From: Fidelibacterota bacterium
GTDB lineage: Bacteria > Fidelibacterota > Marinisomatia > Marinisomatales > UBA8229
Direction: 5' to 3'
DNA length: 16,843 nt
Assembly (NCBI GenBank): GCA_003535775.1
Contig: DPYO01000049.1
Location: 1-16,843, forward strand
Shown here: piece by piece, positions 1 through 8,400 of the stretch
Layout: each line of letters starts with the position of its first letter
How positions within the stretch are numbered: position 1 is the first letter of the stretch
Position numbers and translations under genes: made by a program
Notes under the pieces: model-generated
Told to the model about the DNA's origin: nothing
The model's input: the letters and a program-made list of their open reading frames with translations, nothing else
Database searches by the model: none

Positions 1-264
1 TTTGAAGAATTTAAAGGAACTGGAAACATGGAATTGGTCCTAGATAGACGACTGAGTGACCGGCGAATTTACCCATCTTTCGATATAATCAAGTCTGGTA
101 CGCGAAAAGAAGAATTACTCCTGTCTAAAAAACATCTTGGGAGAATCTGGATTCTTAGAAAACTTCTAAATGAAATGAAAGTGATTGAAGCAATGGAGTT
201 TCTTCAGGATCGTATGAGGCGCACAAAAAATAATGAAGAATTTATGGATACAATGAATTACTAA
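1..264 (+). CDS. rho: Transcription termination factor Rho, C-terminal fragment (5' end outside window)
   Basis: This is the last 87 residues of Rho, the hexameric RNA-dependent ATPase that pulls RNA out of stalled elongation complexes. The frame is open from base 1, reading FEEFKGTGNMEL, so the ATG at 28 is an internal methionine and not the start. The block GTGNMEL, then LSDRRIYPSFDI, SGTRKEELL and WILRKLL, ending in AMEFL and TKNNEEF, follows the C-terminal end of bacterial Rho closely. The N-terminal RNA-binding domain and the Walker motifs lie upstream of the window. A 35-bp gap without an obvious terminator separates it from the Cas6b-like gene, so the two may be co-transcribed. Rho followed by rpmE is a common order in bacteria, and here the Cas6b-like gene lies between them. 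Confidence 0.96.
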   Translation, partial: FEEFKGTGNMELVLDRRLSDRRIYPSFDIIKSGTRKEELLLSKKHLGRIWILRKLLNEMKVIEAMEFLQDRMRRTKNNEEFMDTMNY

Positions 265-299
265 ACTTTTTTTCTTTTAATTGATAATCTGTTATTTAT

Positions 300-1298
300 A
301 TGAAAAATTCAGAATATTTTATAAAAACTGGTGAGCCGGCATCAGTTATCGTCAGGTTAATAACTGATAAACCGGTGAAAAAAACGCCATACCAAGTGAA
401 AGGCGTTTTTATAAAGCATTATCCTAAGGAAGAAATTACTCCCCTTTTGGATGGTCGGTACCGAAAGCACTTTCTCTATCCACGAGTCCAAGTAAAAATA
501 CTTAATGAACAGATATACATAATAGGAATTGACAAAGCAGCAGATATTGTCCTTGCTTTTTCAAAAAAGATCCAATCTTTAAATTTTGGGAATATCACTT
601 TCCAAGTACTGGATATAGAAACTGAACACTACACAAAACAATTCAAAATAATTGATCGACTGCTTCGATACCGTTTTATTACTCCTTGGATTGCATTAAA
701 TCAAACCACGGGAAACAATTATCACTCATTAAATAATGCAGAACGAAAAAATCATTTAAATCGGCTTCTTGGGCAAAATATAATTTTTATAGCACGAGAA
801 ATGGGTGTTTCTATCAACCAAAAAACATATACAAAATTATTACTGAATTCACTGTTCCCAAAACCTTTAGATGATAATGGCTTGGGTGCGTTTTATGGGG
901 GATTTCAAACAAACTTTATCTTGCCTAATTACATTGGTCTCGGCAATGGAATTACCCGGGGTTACGGCACAATCTACGGACTTTATAATCTCGATGAATT
1001 TAACTTTGATGATAAAACCTTTCTGAAGGAAACTCAAAATTCAAAACCAATGGAAATAAAGAAAACAGATCCCGATTTAGCAACCATTGATATTGATCAA
1101 ATACAAAAAACTAATAATAGATTTACTCCTAAAAAGCAGGAGAAAAGAAAAAAAGAAGGCCCCGTAAGAGTACCAAAAAAAGAAAGTAAAAACAAATCAA
1201 ACCTGACTAATGTTCCCAAACCTAAAAAACAAGAAGAAGTTATGGATGAATCAAAATTTAACAGCCCTGAATATCATAAAAAACAACATAAATTTTGA
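300..1298 (+). CDS. Stand-alone Cas6b-like RNA-processing-fold protein with lysine-rich C-terminal tail
   Basis: The protein has 332 residues. Residues 1-228 carry the layout I associate with Cas6b, the subfamily that cuts CRISPR repeat RNA: an N-terminal strand and helix; FLYPRVQVK (58-66) where Cas6b has YRYPLIQYK; IIGIDKAADI (74-83); YRFITPWIALNQ (124-135); a helix with LNRLLGQNI (153-161); then FQTNFILPNYIGLG (202-215) and the glycine-rich RNA-binding loop TRGYGTIY (219-226). The usual His-Asn-His triplet upstream of the YP motif is not seen; only H40 and H57 are in the area. Residues about 231-332 are an extra, low-complexity tail rich in Lys/Arg with runs such as KKQEKRKK, probably disordered and RNA-binding. 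No cas genes or repeats are in the window. No Shine-Dalgarno precedes the ATG, but no nearer start fits. The role is unknown; a domesticated RNA-binding or RNA-cutting protein is an inference. Family assignment is from remembered motifs, not a search. Confidence 0.75.
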   Translation: MKNSEYFIKTGEPASVIVRLITDKPVKKTPYQVKGVFIKHYPKEEITPLLDGRYRKHFLYPRVQVKILNEQIYIIGIDKAADIVLAFSKKIQSLNFGNITFQVLDIETEHYTKQFKIIDRLLRYRFITPWIALNQTTGNNYHSLNNAERKNHLNRLLGQNIIFIAREMGVSINQKTYTKLLLNSLFPKPLDDNGLGAFYGGFQTNFILPNYIGLGNGITRGYGTIYGLYNLDEFNFDDKTFLKETQNSKPMEIKKTDPDLATIDIDQIQKTNNRFTPKKQEKRKKEGPVRVPKKESKNKSNLTNVPKPKKQEEVMDESKFNSPEYHKKQHKF

Positions 1299-1373
1299 TG
1301 TCCGTATACTCTTTCTAATTAATTAAAAATAACTAAAGGATTTATCTACTATAATTAAATATATTTCCCGACT

Positions 1374-1402
1374 TTGAAACGTGCTATATTATTATTTATG
1401 TT
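1374..1402 (+). promoter_or_regulatory. Candidate promoter for rpmE
   Basis: TTGAAA (1374-1379) is followed after 17 bases by TATGTT (1397-1402), 39 bases before the rpmE ATG. The -35 matches the sigma-70 consensus at 5 of 6 positions, the -10 at only 4 of 6. It lies in the largest gap of the left block (143 bp), where a new transcript is expected. The surroundings are very AT-rich, so chance matches are likely. Confidence 0.3.
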
Positions 1403-1441
1403 ATCGAGAATCAATTTGAGAATCAAACAGGAGCTCATGGG

Positions 1442-1651
1442 ATGAAAACAAAAATACATCCAAACTATACTCTTGGTAAAGTACATTGTGCCTGTGGAAA
1501 CGAATTTCAAGTTTACAGTACAATAGGCGACCAACGAATTGAGATCTGCAACCAATGCCATCCGTTCTATTCTGGACAGCAAAAACTTGTAGATACTGCT
1601 GGACGTATCGAGAAGTTTCAGAAAAAATATAGCAAAAAAACCACTCAGTAG
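1442..1651 (+). CDS. rpmE: 50S ribosomal protein L31, zinc-binding (C+) type
   Basis: L31 is a small protein of the large ribosomal subunit that helps bridge the two subunits. The 69 residues match the family from end to end: KIHPNY near the start, CACGN (16-20), STIGD, the conserved ICNQCHPFYSG and VDTAGRIEKF. Cysteines at 16, 18, 36 and 39 form the C-x-C and C-x2-C zinc ligands, so this is the zinc-dependent form rather than the cysteine-free paralogue made under zinc starvation. The ATG is preceded by AGGAG (1429-1433) with an 8-base spacer, one of the few clear Shine-Dalgarno sites in the window. A hairpin terminator follows 17 bases after the stop, suggesting that rpmE can be transcribed alone from the promoter region upstream. 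Confidence 0.97.
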   Translation: MKTKIHPNYTLGKVHCACGNEFQVYSTIGDQRIEICNQCHPFYSGQQKLVDTAGRIEKFQKKYSKKTTQ

Positions 1652-1668
1652 CTATAAATCCTTTCTTG

Positions 1669-1714
1669 ATAGCTCCTTGGGGAAACAAAATTCCTTTGGA
1701 GCTATTATTATTTT
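1669..1714 (+). terminator. Intrinsic terminator hairpin after rpmE
   Basis: ATAGCTCC (1669-1676) pairs perfectly with GGAGCTAT (1698-1705). The stem can continue inward past two mismatches through G-C, G-U and A-U pairs. A T-rich run, TATTATTTT (1706-1714), follows directly. The structure sits just after the rpmE stop and argues against a DUF1385 start at the in-frame ATG at 1666. Confidence 0.7.
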
Positions 1715-1743
1715 ATATGAATAATTCGATTTTATTGACATTA

Positions 1744-2679
1744 ATGAAACCATCCATTTTGGTGGGTGGTCAGGCTGTCATTGATGGCGTAATGATGCGT
1801 GTCCCTGGGGCATATTCCACTGCAGTTCGAGATTCAGATAAACTCATCAAGATAGAGCGCTATGAATTTGTTTCGCTCACAGAGAACTCGTCTTTTTGGA
1901 AAATTCCAATATTCAGGGGTATGGTATCTTTATTCGAATCAATGAAAATAGGAATAAAAACCCTCCAATGGTCTGTAGATATTTCTATACCAGAAAAGGA
2001 AGCTAAAGAAGAGAATAAACTCCTAAATTGGCTTACAACCACCTTTGCAATAGTTCTTTCTGTTGTATTGTTTATGGTCTGTCCTTACTGGATAATAACT
2101 CACTTATTCGATATTGAAAAAAAAGCAATGCTTTTCAATCTCACAGCCGGGTTGATGCGAATCACTTTCTTTCTTCTTTATTTGATGGCCATTTCCATGC
2201 TGAATGATGTAAAGAAACTTTTTCAATATCATGGTGCCGAACACCGAGTCGTCTATAATTTTGAATCTGGGAAAGACGTAACCATTAAAAATGCACAATT
2301 GTTTTCAACTCAACACTCCAGGTGTGGAACCAGTTTTATGTTCATTGTATTACTTTCCACAATTCTTGTTTTTGCACTTATTGATACGATAATAATGGGG
2401 ATTTCAGGACAGATTAACCTCTGGGTGCGGCTCATGTTCCATCTTCCATTGCTTCCCCTTGTGGCAGGGATTGCTTATGAAATTATCAAACTGACAACAC
2501 AAAGTAAGAACGCTTTGTTCCAATGGATACAAAAACCGGGGCTTTGGCTGCAAAATATCACGACAAAACCACCGGAAGACAGTATGGTGGAAGTCGCAAT
2601 TACAGCTTTAAAGTCTGCTTTTGGTGATAGATATGAAGAGGTTTCCGGAAGTGAATATGTGGCAGAGATAATCAAATGA
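1744..2679 (+). CDS. DUF1385 family membrane protein (YqhQ-like)
   Basis: This 311-residue membrane protein belongs to the DUF1385 family (YqhQ in Bacillus), whose biochemical role is not established. I chose the ATG at 1744 because the protein then opens with KPSILVGGQAVIDGVMMR, the usual family N terminus. The in-frame ATG at 1666 falls in the terminator stem; the ATG at 1717 is the main alternative. Family hallmarks are YHGAEHRVVYNFESG (from residue 162) and HSRCGTSF (from residue 191), with conserved His, Glu and Cys that could bind a metal. Hydrophobic stretches after about residue 95, around 130-155, after CGTSF and near FHLPLLPLVAGIAYEI suggest four or more membrane spans. The stop overlaps the prfA start as ATGA, so the two are translationally coupled. 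DUF1385 next to prfA and prmC is a recurrent arrangement in bacteria. Confidence 0.9.
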   Translation: MKPSILVGGQAVIDGVMMRVPGAYSTAVRDSDKLIKIERYEFVSLTENSSFWKIPIFRGMVSLFESMKIGIKTLQWSVDISIPEKEAKEENKLLNWLTTTFAIVLSVVLFMVCPYWIITHLFDIEKKAMLFNLTAGLMRITFFLLYLMAISMLNDVKKLFQYHGAEHRVVYNFESGKDVTIKNAQLFSTQHSRCGTSFMFIVLLSTILVFALIDTIIMGISGQINLWVRLMFHLPLLPLVAGIAYEIIKLTTQSKNALFQWIQKPGLWLQNITTKPPEDSMVEVAITALKSAFGDRYEEVSGSEYVAEIIK

Positions 2680-3737
2680 AAGACAAACTTAAATCAATAA
2701 TAGAACGGTTTGAAGAATTAGATAAACTTCTAATAGACCCTGACGTAGTAAAAAATCAGAATCAGATCAAGAAAATAGCCAGAGAACGCAGACAGCTTGA
2801 ACCCATTGTTCTAAAGGGGAAAAAACTATTATCTGTTAACCATCAGATAGAAGAAGGTCAAAATATCCTTTCAGAAAGCGATGAGGAACTGAAACACATA
2901 GTCAAAGAAGAGTTCCCAATGCTTGAATCCCAGCGGAAAAATTTGGAAGAAGAACTAAAAATACTCATGCTTCCTCATGATCCAAATGATGAAAAAAATA
3001 CAATTGTTGAAGTTCGTGCCGGAACTGGAGGAGAAGAAGCAGCACTTTTTGCCGCTAATTTATACCGAATGTACAGCAAATATGCAGAGCGTTCAGGTTG
3101 GAAGTATGAATTAATGAATATGAACGTGACAGGAATCGGTGGCTTTAAGGAAGTTATATTTTCAATTGAAGGGGAAGGCGCCTATGGAAAACTAAAGTAT
3201 GAAAGTGGCGTTCACCGAGTACAGCGGGTACCAAAAACAGAAACCAGTGGCAGAATTCACACTTCTGCTGCGACAGTAGCTATCATGCCGGAAGCAGAAG
3301 AAGCAGACATTGAATTGAAAGAAGCAGATCTAAAAATTGATACATATCGTGCCAGTGGTGCAGGCGGTCAGCATGTGAACAAGACAGAATCTGCAATCCG
3401 AATCACACATATCCCTACTGACCTCGTTGTAACTTGCCAAGATGAATCATCCCAGCATAAAAATCGTGCTTCTGCCATGAAAGTCCTTCGTTCGCGACTC
3501 CTTTCCATGGAACAGGAACGTATTGCTAAAGAACGAGCAATAGAGAGGAAATCTCTTGTCTCAACTGGAGATCGATCCGCAAAAATACGTACGTATAATT
3601 ATCCTCAAGGACGGATTACTGATCATCGAATTAACTATACATGCCACCAGTTAGATTTTGTCCTGGATGGCGGTTTGGGAGAGATCATCGAACAACTTCA
3701 GCTAGCAGACCAACAAGAGAAGATGAAAACAGAGTAA
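2676..3737 (+). CDS. prfA: Peptide chain release factor 1 (RF1)
   Basis: RF1 reads UAG and UAA stop codons in the ribosomal A site and triggers release of the finished protein. The 353 residues are full length for the family. An N-terminal coiled domain (1-100) is followed by RAGTGGEEA (114-122). The tripeptide that sets RF1 specificity is PKT (186-188), a version of P-x-T, inside RVPKTETSGRIHTSAATVA. The catalytic loop is GAGGQHVNKTESA with GGQ at 230-232. No programmed frameshift is present, and none is expected for RF1. The start overlaps DUF1385 by four bases and the next gene, prmC, begins on the base after the stop. That pairing makes sense because PrmC methylates the GGQ glutamine of RF1. 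Confidence 0.98.
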   Translation: MKDKLKSIIERFEELDKLLIDPDVVKNQNQIKKIARERRQLEPIVLKGKKLLSVNHQIEEGQNILSESDEELKHIVKEEFPMLESQRKNLEEELKILMLPHDPNDEKNTIVEVRAGTGGEEAALFAANLYRMYSKYAERSGWKYELMNMNVTGIGGFKEVIFSIEGEGAYGKLKYESGVHRVQRVPKTETSGRIHTSAATVAIMPEAEEADIELKEADLKIDTYRASGAGGQHVNKTESAIRITHIPTDLVVTCQDESSQHKNRASAMKVLRSRLLSMEQERIAKERAIERKSLVSTGDRSAKIRTYNYPQGRITDHRINYTCHQLDFVLDGGLGEIIEQLQLADQQEKMKTE

Positions 3738-4616
3738 ATGCAAACTTTAGCCCGCACTTCTGAAAACAACTGCAGGGTTATCGATCTGATAGGATGGACG
3801 GAAAAATATTTTCTGTCAAAGGGATTGGAAAATGGTAGAAATACAGGAGAAATACTACTCCAGCATCTCCTCGATTGTAAGCGCGTTGATCTCTATTTTG
3901 GCTCCGAAAAACAGTTAACCCAAGATACAATTAAGACTTTCCATTCCTGGATACAAAGACTTATCAAGAACGAACCCCTCCAATATATCACAGGGACCAT
4001 AGAATTTTATGGCTTGGAATTAATGATTACTCCCGCTGTATTCATTCCCAGGCCAGAGACGGAGCGGGTTGTTGATATAGCACTTCAGATACTGAAAACC
4101 GTCATATCCCCGAAAATTCTTGATGTGGGCACTGGTTCAGGATGTATTGCAATTGCTCTTGCCAACGAACTCCCAGAGGCATCTGTTACGGGAATTGATA
4201 TTGATCTAAATATGCTAAAATTAGCTCAAAAGAATTCTGATCTTCATAAAATAAACAATATAATTTTTAAACAGATGGATATTCAAAAAGAAATTCCAAA
4301 AGAATCGTACAATCTAATCGTATCTAATCCTCCCTATATTCCTTTAAACAAAATATCAGATCTAGAAAAAAATATTAAAGATTTTGAACCTCATATTGCT
4401 TTGACTGACGGTGCAGACGGATTAACATTTTACCATAGGTTAGCTTCAGTTGCTTCAAAAATCCTTCATTCTAATGGATACCTTATAATGGAAGTAGGAC
4501 AGGGAAACCATCCCAAAAAAGCATTGAAATTGTTTAAGAATAATGCTTTCGTATCCAATAAACTTATCCAGGATTACAACGGGGATGACCGTGTACTAAG
4601 GGTACAATCCGTGTGA
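3738..4616 (+). CDS. prmC: Release factor glutamine N5-methyltransferase
   Basis: PrmC transfers a methyl group from S-adenosylmethionine to the glutamine of the GGQ motif in release factors. The 292 residues show an N-terminal helical substrate-binding domain (about 1-90) ending in LQYITGTIEFYG. Then come FIPRPETE (102-109), the SAM-binding ILDVGTGSGCIAIALA (127-142) and the catalytic NPPY (197-200), which holds the target amide. The ATG follows the prfA stop with no spacer, and the TGA overlaps the GTG start of the prenyltransferase gene, so it sits in a tightly coupled operon. No truncation or missing key residue is apparent. Confidence 0.96.
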   Translation: MQTLARTSENNCRVIDLIGWTEKYFLSKGLENGRNTGEILLQHLLDCKRVDLYFGSEKQLTQDTIKTFHSWIQRLIKNEPLQYITGTIEFYGLELMITPAVFIPRPETERVVDIALQILKTVISPKILDVGTGSGCIAIALANELPEASVTGIDIDLNMLKLAQKNSDLHKINNIIFKQMDIQKEIPKESYNLIVSNPPYIPLNKISDLEKNIKDFEPHIALTDGADGLTFYHRLASVASKILHSNGYLIMEVGQGNHPKKALKLFKNNAFVSNKLIQDYNGDDRVLRVQSV

Positions 4617-5458
4617 AAACTATTATAGCTCATATTAGACTTTTTCGCCCCTTGAACCTTCTTACTGGTGCATTCTCTGTATATGTCAGTTCTGCTATTC
4701 TTCGATCCCTTTACCAGACTTCGGAACTGACCTTTGCAATCCTTACAGTTGTATGTTATAATGCAGCAGCAAACTCTTTAAATGATTTTATTGATTTCAA
4801 GATTGACCAGGTAAACCGCCCAGACCGACCCTTGACAGCCGGTTTAGTAAAACGGAATACGGCTCTTGTTTTTTCAGTCCTTCTTTTCGTTGGGGGAAGT
4901 GTTACTGCATTGTTTCTCTCTAAACTAGCTGCCATGATAGCAATACTGATTGTACTTCCACTTATCATTTCATACAATTTGAAGCTAAAACAATTACCAC
5001 TAGCAGGAAACATAGTTATTGCTCTTGTTCTTGGGTTGACATTTGTTTTTTCCGGTGCAGTATTTGGAAATATAAAGCCTATGATTATTCCATGCTTCCT
5101 TGCCTTTGGACTTACTTTGGTTCGTGAACTTGTAAAAGATATTGAGGATATGGAAGGAGACCGCCTGGCCGGATTAACCACATTTCCAATAATTGCCGGT
5201 TTTAATCGTGCGGGAAAACTTACTGCCTTATTTTCTGTGATGATTGGAGTTGGTGCACTAGCTCCATATATGGTGGGTATCTATTCTTTCTGGTATCTCG
5301 CATTTCTTGTTTTGGGAGTTGAAACTCCATTGGTTATACTTGTAGTTTTAATTATGAAATCACCTGAAAAAATAAACTTTTCCCTTGCCTCAAAAGTGCT
5401 CAAAATAAGTACTATATTGGGAATTATTGCAATTTATTACGGTTCTACTTATGTCTAA
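4613..5458 (+). CDS. UbiA-family prenyltransferase, (di)geranylgeranylglyceryl-phosphate synthase-like
   Basis: This 281-residue integral membrane enzyme belongs to the UbiA superfamily, which joins polyprenyl diphosphates to an acceptor. Both Mg-diphosphate motifs are present: N57-D58-x2-D61-x3-D65 followed by NRPDRPL, and D176-x2-D179-x3-D183 in VKDIEDMEGDRLAG. Between and after them lie about eight hydrophobic spans. The overall look resembles the subgroup annotated as geranylgeranylglycerol-phosphate geranylgeranyltransferase, which in archaea adds the second isoprenoid chain to glycerol phosphate ether lipids and has homologues in FCB bacteria. Menaquinone, heme or chlorophyll-type prenyltransferases cannot be excluded from sequence alone. 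Translation starts at GTG, overlapping the prmC stop by four bases. The 3' end overlaps the dnaE start by eight bases. Confidence 0.82.
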   Translation: MKTIIAHIRLFRPLNLLTGAFSVYVSSAILRSLYQTSELTFAILTVVCYNAAANSLNDFIDFKIDQVNRPDRPLTAGLVKRNTALVFSVLLFVGGSVTALFLSKLAAMIAILIVLPLIISYNLKLKQLPLAGNIVIALVLGLTFVFSGAVFGNIKPMIIPCFLAFGLTLVRELVKDIEDMEGDRLAGLTTFPIIAGFNRAGKLTALFSVMIGVGALAPYMVGIYSFWYLAFLVLGVETPLVILVVLIMKSPEKINFSLASKVLKISTILGIIAIYYGSTYV

Positions 5459-8400
5459 AGACTTCGTACATCTACATAATCATTCCGATTACAGTCTGCT
5501 TGATGGTGCACAGAAAATTAAGCCAATGGTTCAAAAAGCCAAAGCTCTTGGCATGCAATCAATTGCCTTGACAGACCATGGTAACCTGTTCGGCGCCATG
5601 GAATTTTATTCCTGCTGTAAAAAAGAAGGAATAAAACCCATAATCGGGATGGAAGCTTATATTATTGGGCGGGGAAGCCGCCTAAACAGGGAAAAGGTCA
5701 GCGGGATTAAAAATAAAGTATATCACATTGTTCTCCTTTCAGAAAATATCCAAGGCTACAAAAATCTCATGAAATTATCCACTCTTTCCTATTTGGAGGG
5801 GTTTTATTACCGTCCTCGGATGGACAAAGAAATACTGAGAAAATATTCTGAGGGGCTCATTGGTCTGTCCGCTTGCTTTGGTGGAGAAATTACAAACCTC
5901 CATCTAGAGGGAATGGATAACGAAGCCCAAAAGGCTGCCGAAGAATATGTTGATATTTTTGGAGAGAAAAATTTCTTTTTTGAGATCCAGCGTCATGGGA
6001 TGGAACAAGATCACGCATATGAAAAGAATCTTATTCTCGCCCAGAAGATGGGCATTTCCTACGTGGCAACAAACGATGTTCATTACACCGAAAAAGACCA
6101 CTGGGAAGCACATGATATTTTAATCTGTCTTAATGGTAGCAAGAATCGGGATGACCCCAACCGCATGCGGTACAAACCAAAAGAATTTTATCTTAGGTCT
6201 CCTGAAGAAATGAGATCTCTTTTCAGTGATATGCCGGAAGCTTGTGATACAACTATGGAAATTGCTGATCGATGCAGCCTGGATCTCATTTTTGGTAAAT
6301 ATCACCTTCCTTCTTTTACCATCCCAGATACTTGTCCAGAAAAGAATTCAGATAAATTCCTTCGAAATCTCTGTGAAAAAGGACTTATTAAGCTCTATGA
6401 TAAAATCACTTCTGAACTTCAGCAACGTTTAGATCATGAGTTAGAGATTATTGAACAAATGGGGTTCTCAGGATATTTTTTAATTACATCTGATTTTGTG
6501 AATTATGCTAAAAGTCAAAATATTCCTGTCGGTCCTGGCCGAGGTTCTGCTGCAGGCAGTTTAGTATCCTATGCCCTTGGGATTACAACCATTGATCCCA
6601 TAAAACATAACCTCCTTTTCGAACGCTTTCTTAATCCAGAACGGATTAGCCTGCCGGACATTGATATTGACTTCTGCATTGAACGCCGGGGGGAGGTTAT
6701 TGATTACATCAGGGAGAAATACGGAGAAAAATCCGTTACGCAGATAATTACTTTTGGAAAAATGAAAGCAAAACAGGTTATACGCGATGTTGGCAGAGTT
6801 ATGGGATATTCTTTTGGAGAGGTCGATAAAATCGCCAAAGCAATCCCAGATGAATTGAACATTACTCTTGAATCTGCTCTTCAAAAAAGTCCCCATCTCA
6901 AAAAAATGGCGGACGGACCTTATAGTGAGTTAATGGAATTCTCTTTGATCCTTGAAGGATTAAACCGGCATGCTTCTACCCACGCTGCAGGGGTTGTGAT
7001 CACCCCCGGGAAACTAACCAATTTTTCACCATTGTATAAATCTTCACAAGGTGATGTGACCAGTCAATATGATATGAAAGGACTGGAAGAACTGGGCCTC
7101 TTAAAAATGGATTTCCTTGGATTGCGGAATCTCACCGTAATTGATCGAACTATCAAACTTATCCAGAAACAAGGTATTGCAATTGATATAGAGGATATAC
7201 AACTTGATGATCCTAAAGTCTATAAAATGTTTACAAAGGGACTCACCGTAGGTATTTTCCAGTTTGAATCTTCCGGAATGCGGGAATTTCTAAAAAAGCT
7301 CAAACCTACGTCAATCGATGACCTGATTGCCATGAATGCACTCTATCGACCGGGTCCAATGAAAAACATCAACGAATTTATCAGTCGAAAACATGGGAAA
7401 AAGAAAACCAGATATATTCACCCTAACCTGAAATCCATTCTTGAAGAAACTCATGGGATCATTGTTTACCAAGAACAGGTCATGGAGATTGCGAATAAAA
7501 TCGCTGGCTTTAGTCTTGCTGAAGCGGACCTTATGCGGCGTGCCATGGGAAAAAAGAATAAAAAACTCATGGATGATATTTCAGAAAATTTTCTTGAAGG
7601 AGCCAAGGCTAACGGAATAAAAACCTATGTGGCCAAAGAGATTTTTTCTCTGATCGAAAAATTTGCACAATACGGGTTTAATAAAAGTCATTCAACTGCT
7701 TATGCCTATCTAGCCTACAAAACCGGCTTGCTGAAAACCAATTATCCTGCTGAGTTTATGTCTGCTAATCTTTCAAGTGAGATGTCCAATATCAACAGAA
7801 TAGTTATTTTAATTAATGAATGCCAAAAACTGGAAATTAAAGTGGATTCACCCGACATCAATGTGTCTGCGGTACAATTTTATCCAGTTGATAAAAAAAC
7901 AATTTCATATGGGTTAAACGCAATCAAGAACGTAGGAACGAAGGCACTGGAAAAAATAAAGGAAGAACGGAACAAAAATGGTCCGTTTAAAACTATTTTT
8001 GACCTTTGTTCAAGAGTAGATCAGCGTACAGTTAATAAAAAAGTACTGGAAAGCCTTGTTATGGCCGGTGCGATGGATTCTCTGGAAGGAACACGATCTC
8101 AAATGTTTGAATCTGTGGATCTTGCAATCAATTATGGTCAGAAAATCCAAAATGGTCATAATCAAAATCAAGTGGATATGTTTACCGGTTTATCCTCGGA
8201 AAAAAGACTTTTTTATGAGCCAAGCCTATTGGAAACCTCTGAATGGGATAAAAAAGATTGCCTTCAAAAAGAAAAGGAAGTTCTAGGGTTATACCTTTCT
8301 GGTCATCCATTGTTTGAATTTGCAGATGAACTGGAGGAGTTCAGTACGTTTGATTTTTCCGAAGAATCTAAAAGTACAGTTAAAACGCCTCTTCGCATTG

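Noticed and set aside
1..1441. CRISPR array near the Cas6b-like gene
   Set aside because: No regularly spaced direct repeats were seen in the flanking sequence, and the gap after the gene is only 143 bp of AT-rich unique sequence.
1401..1688. 95-codon open frame on the - strand
   Set aside because: It runs antisense through rpmE and the terminator hairpin; L31 is unambiguous on the + strand.
1666..1743. Upstream extension of the DUF1385 protein from the ATG at 1666
   Set aside because: The extension is translated from the terminator stem and T tract, has no family match, and the conserved N terminus starts at 1744.
2676..3737. RF2 with a programmed frameshift
   Set aside because: The frame is continuous and the specificity tripeptide is P-x-T, as in RF1, not SPF.
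4756..5181. 141-codon open frame on the - strand
   Set aside because: It is antisense to the prenyltransferase gene, whose motifs are convincing on the + strand; the antisense product matches no family.
5427..5450. TTG start for dnaE 24 bases upstream
   Set aside because: It lies deeper in the prenyltransferase gene, while the ATG at 5451 gives the standard DnaE N terminus.
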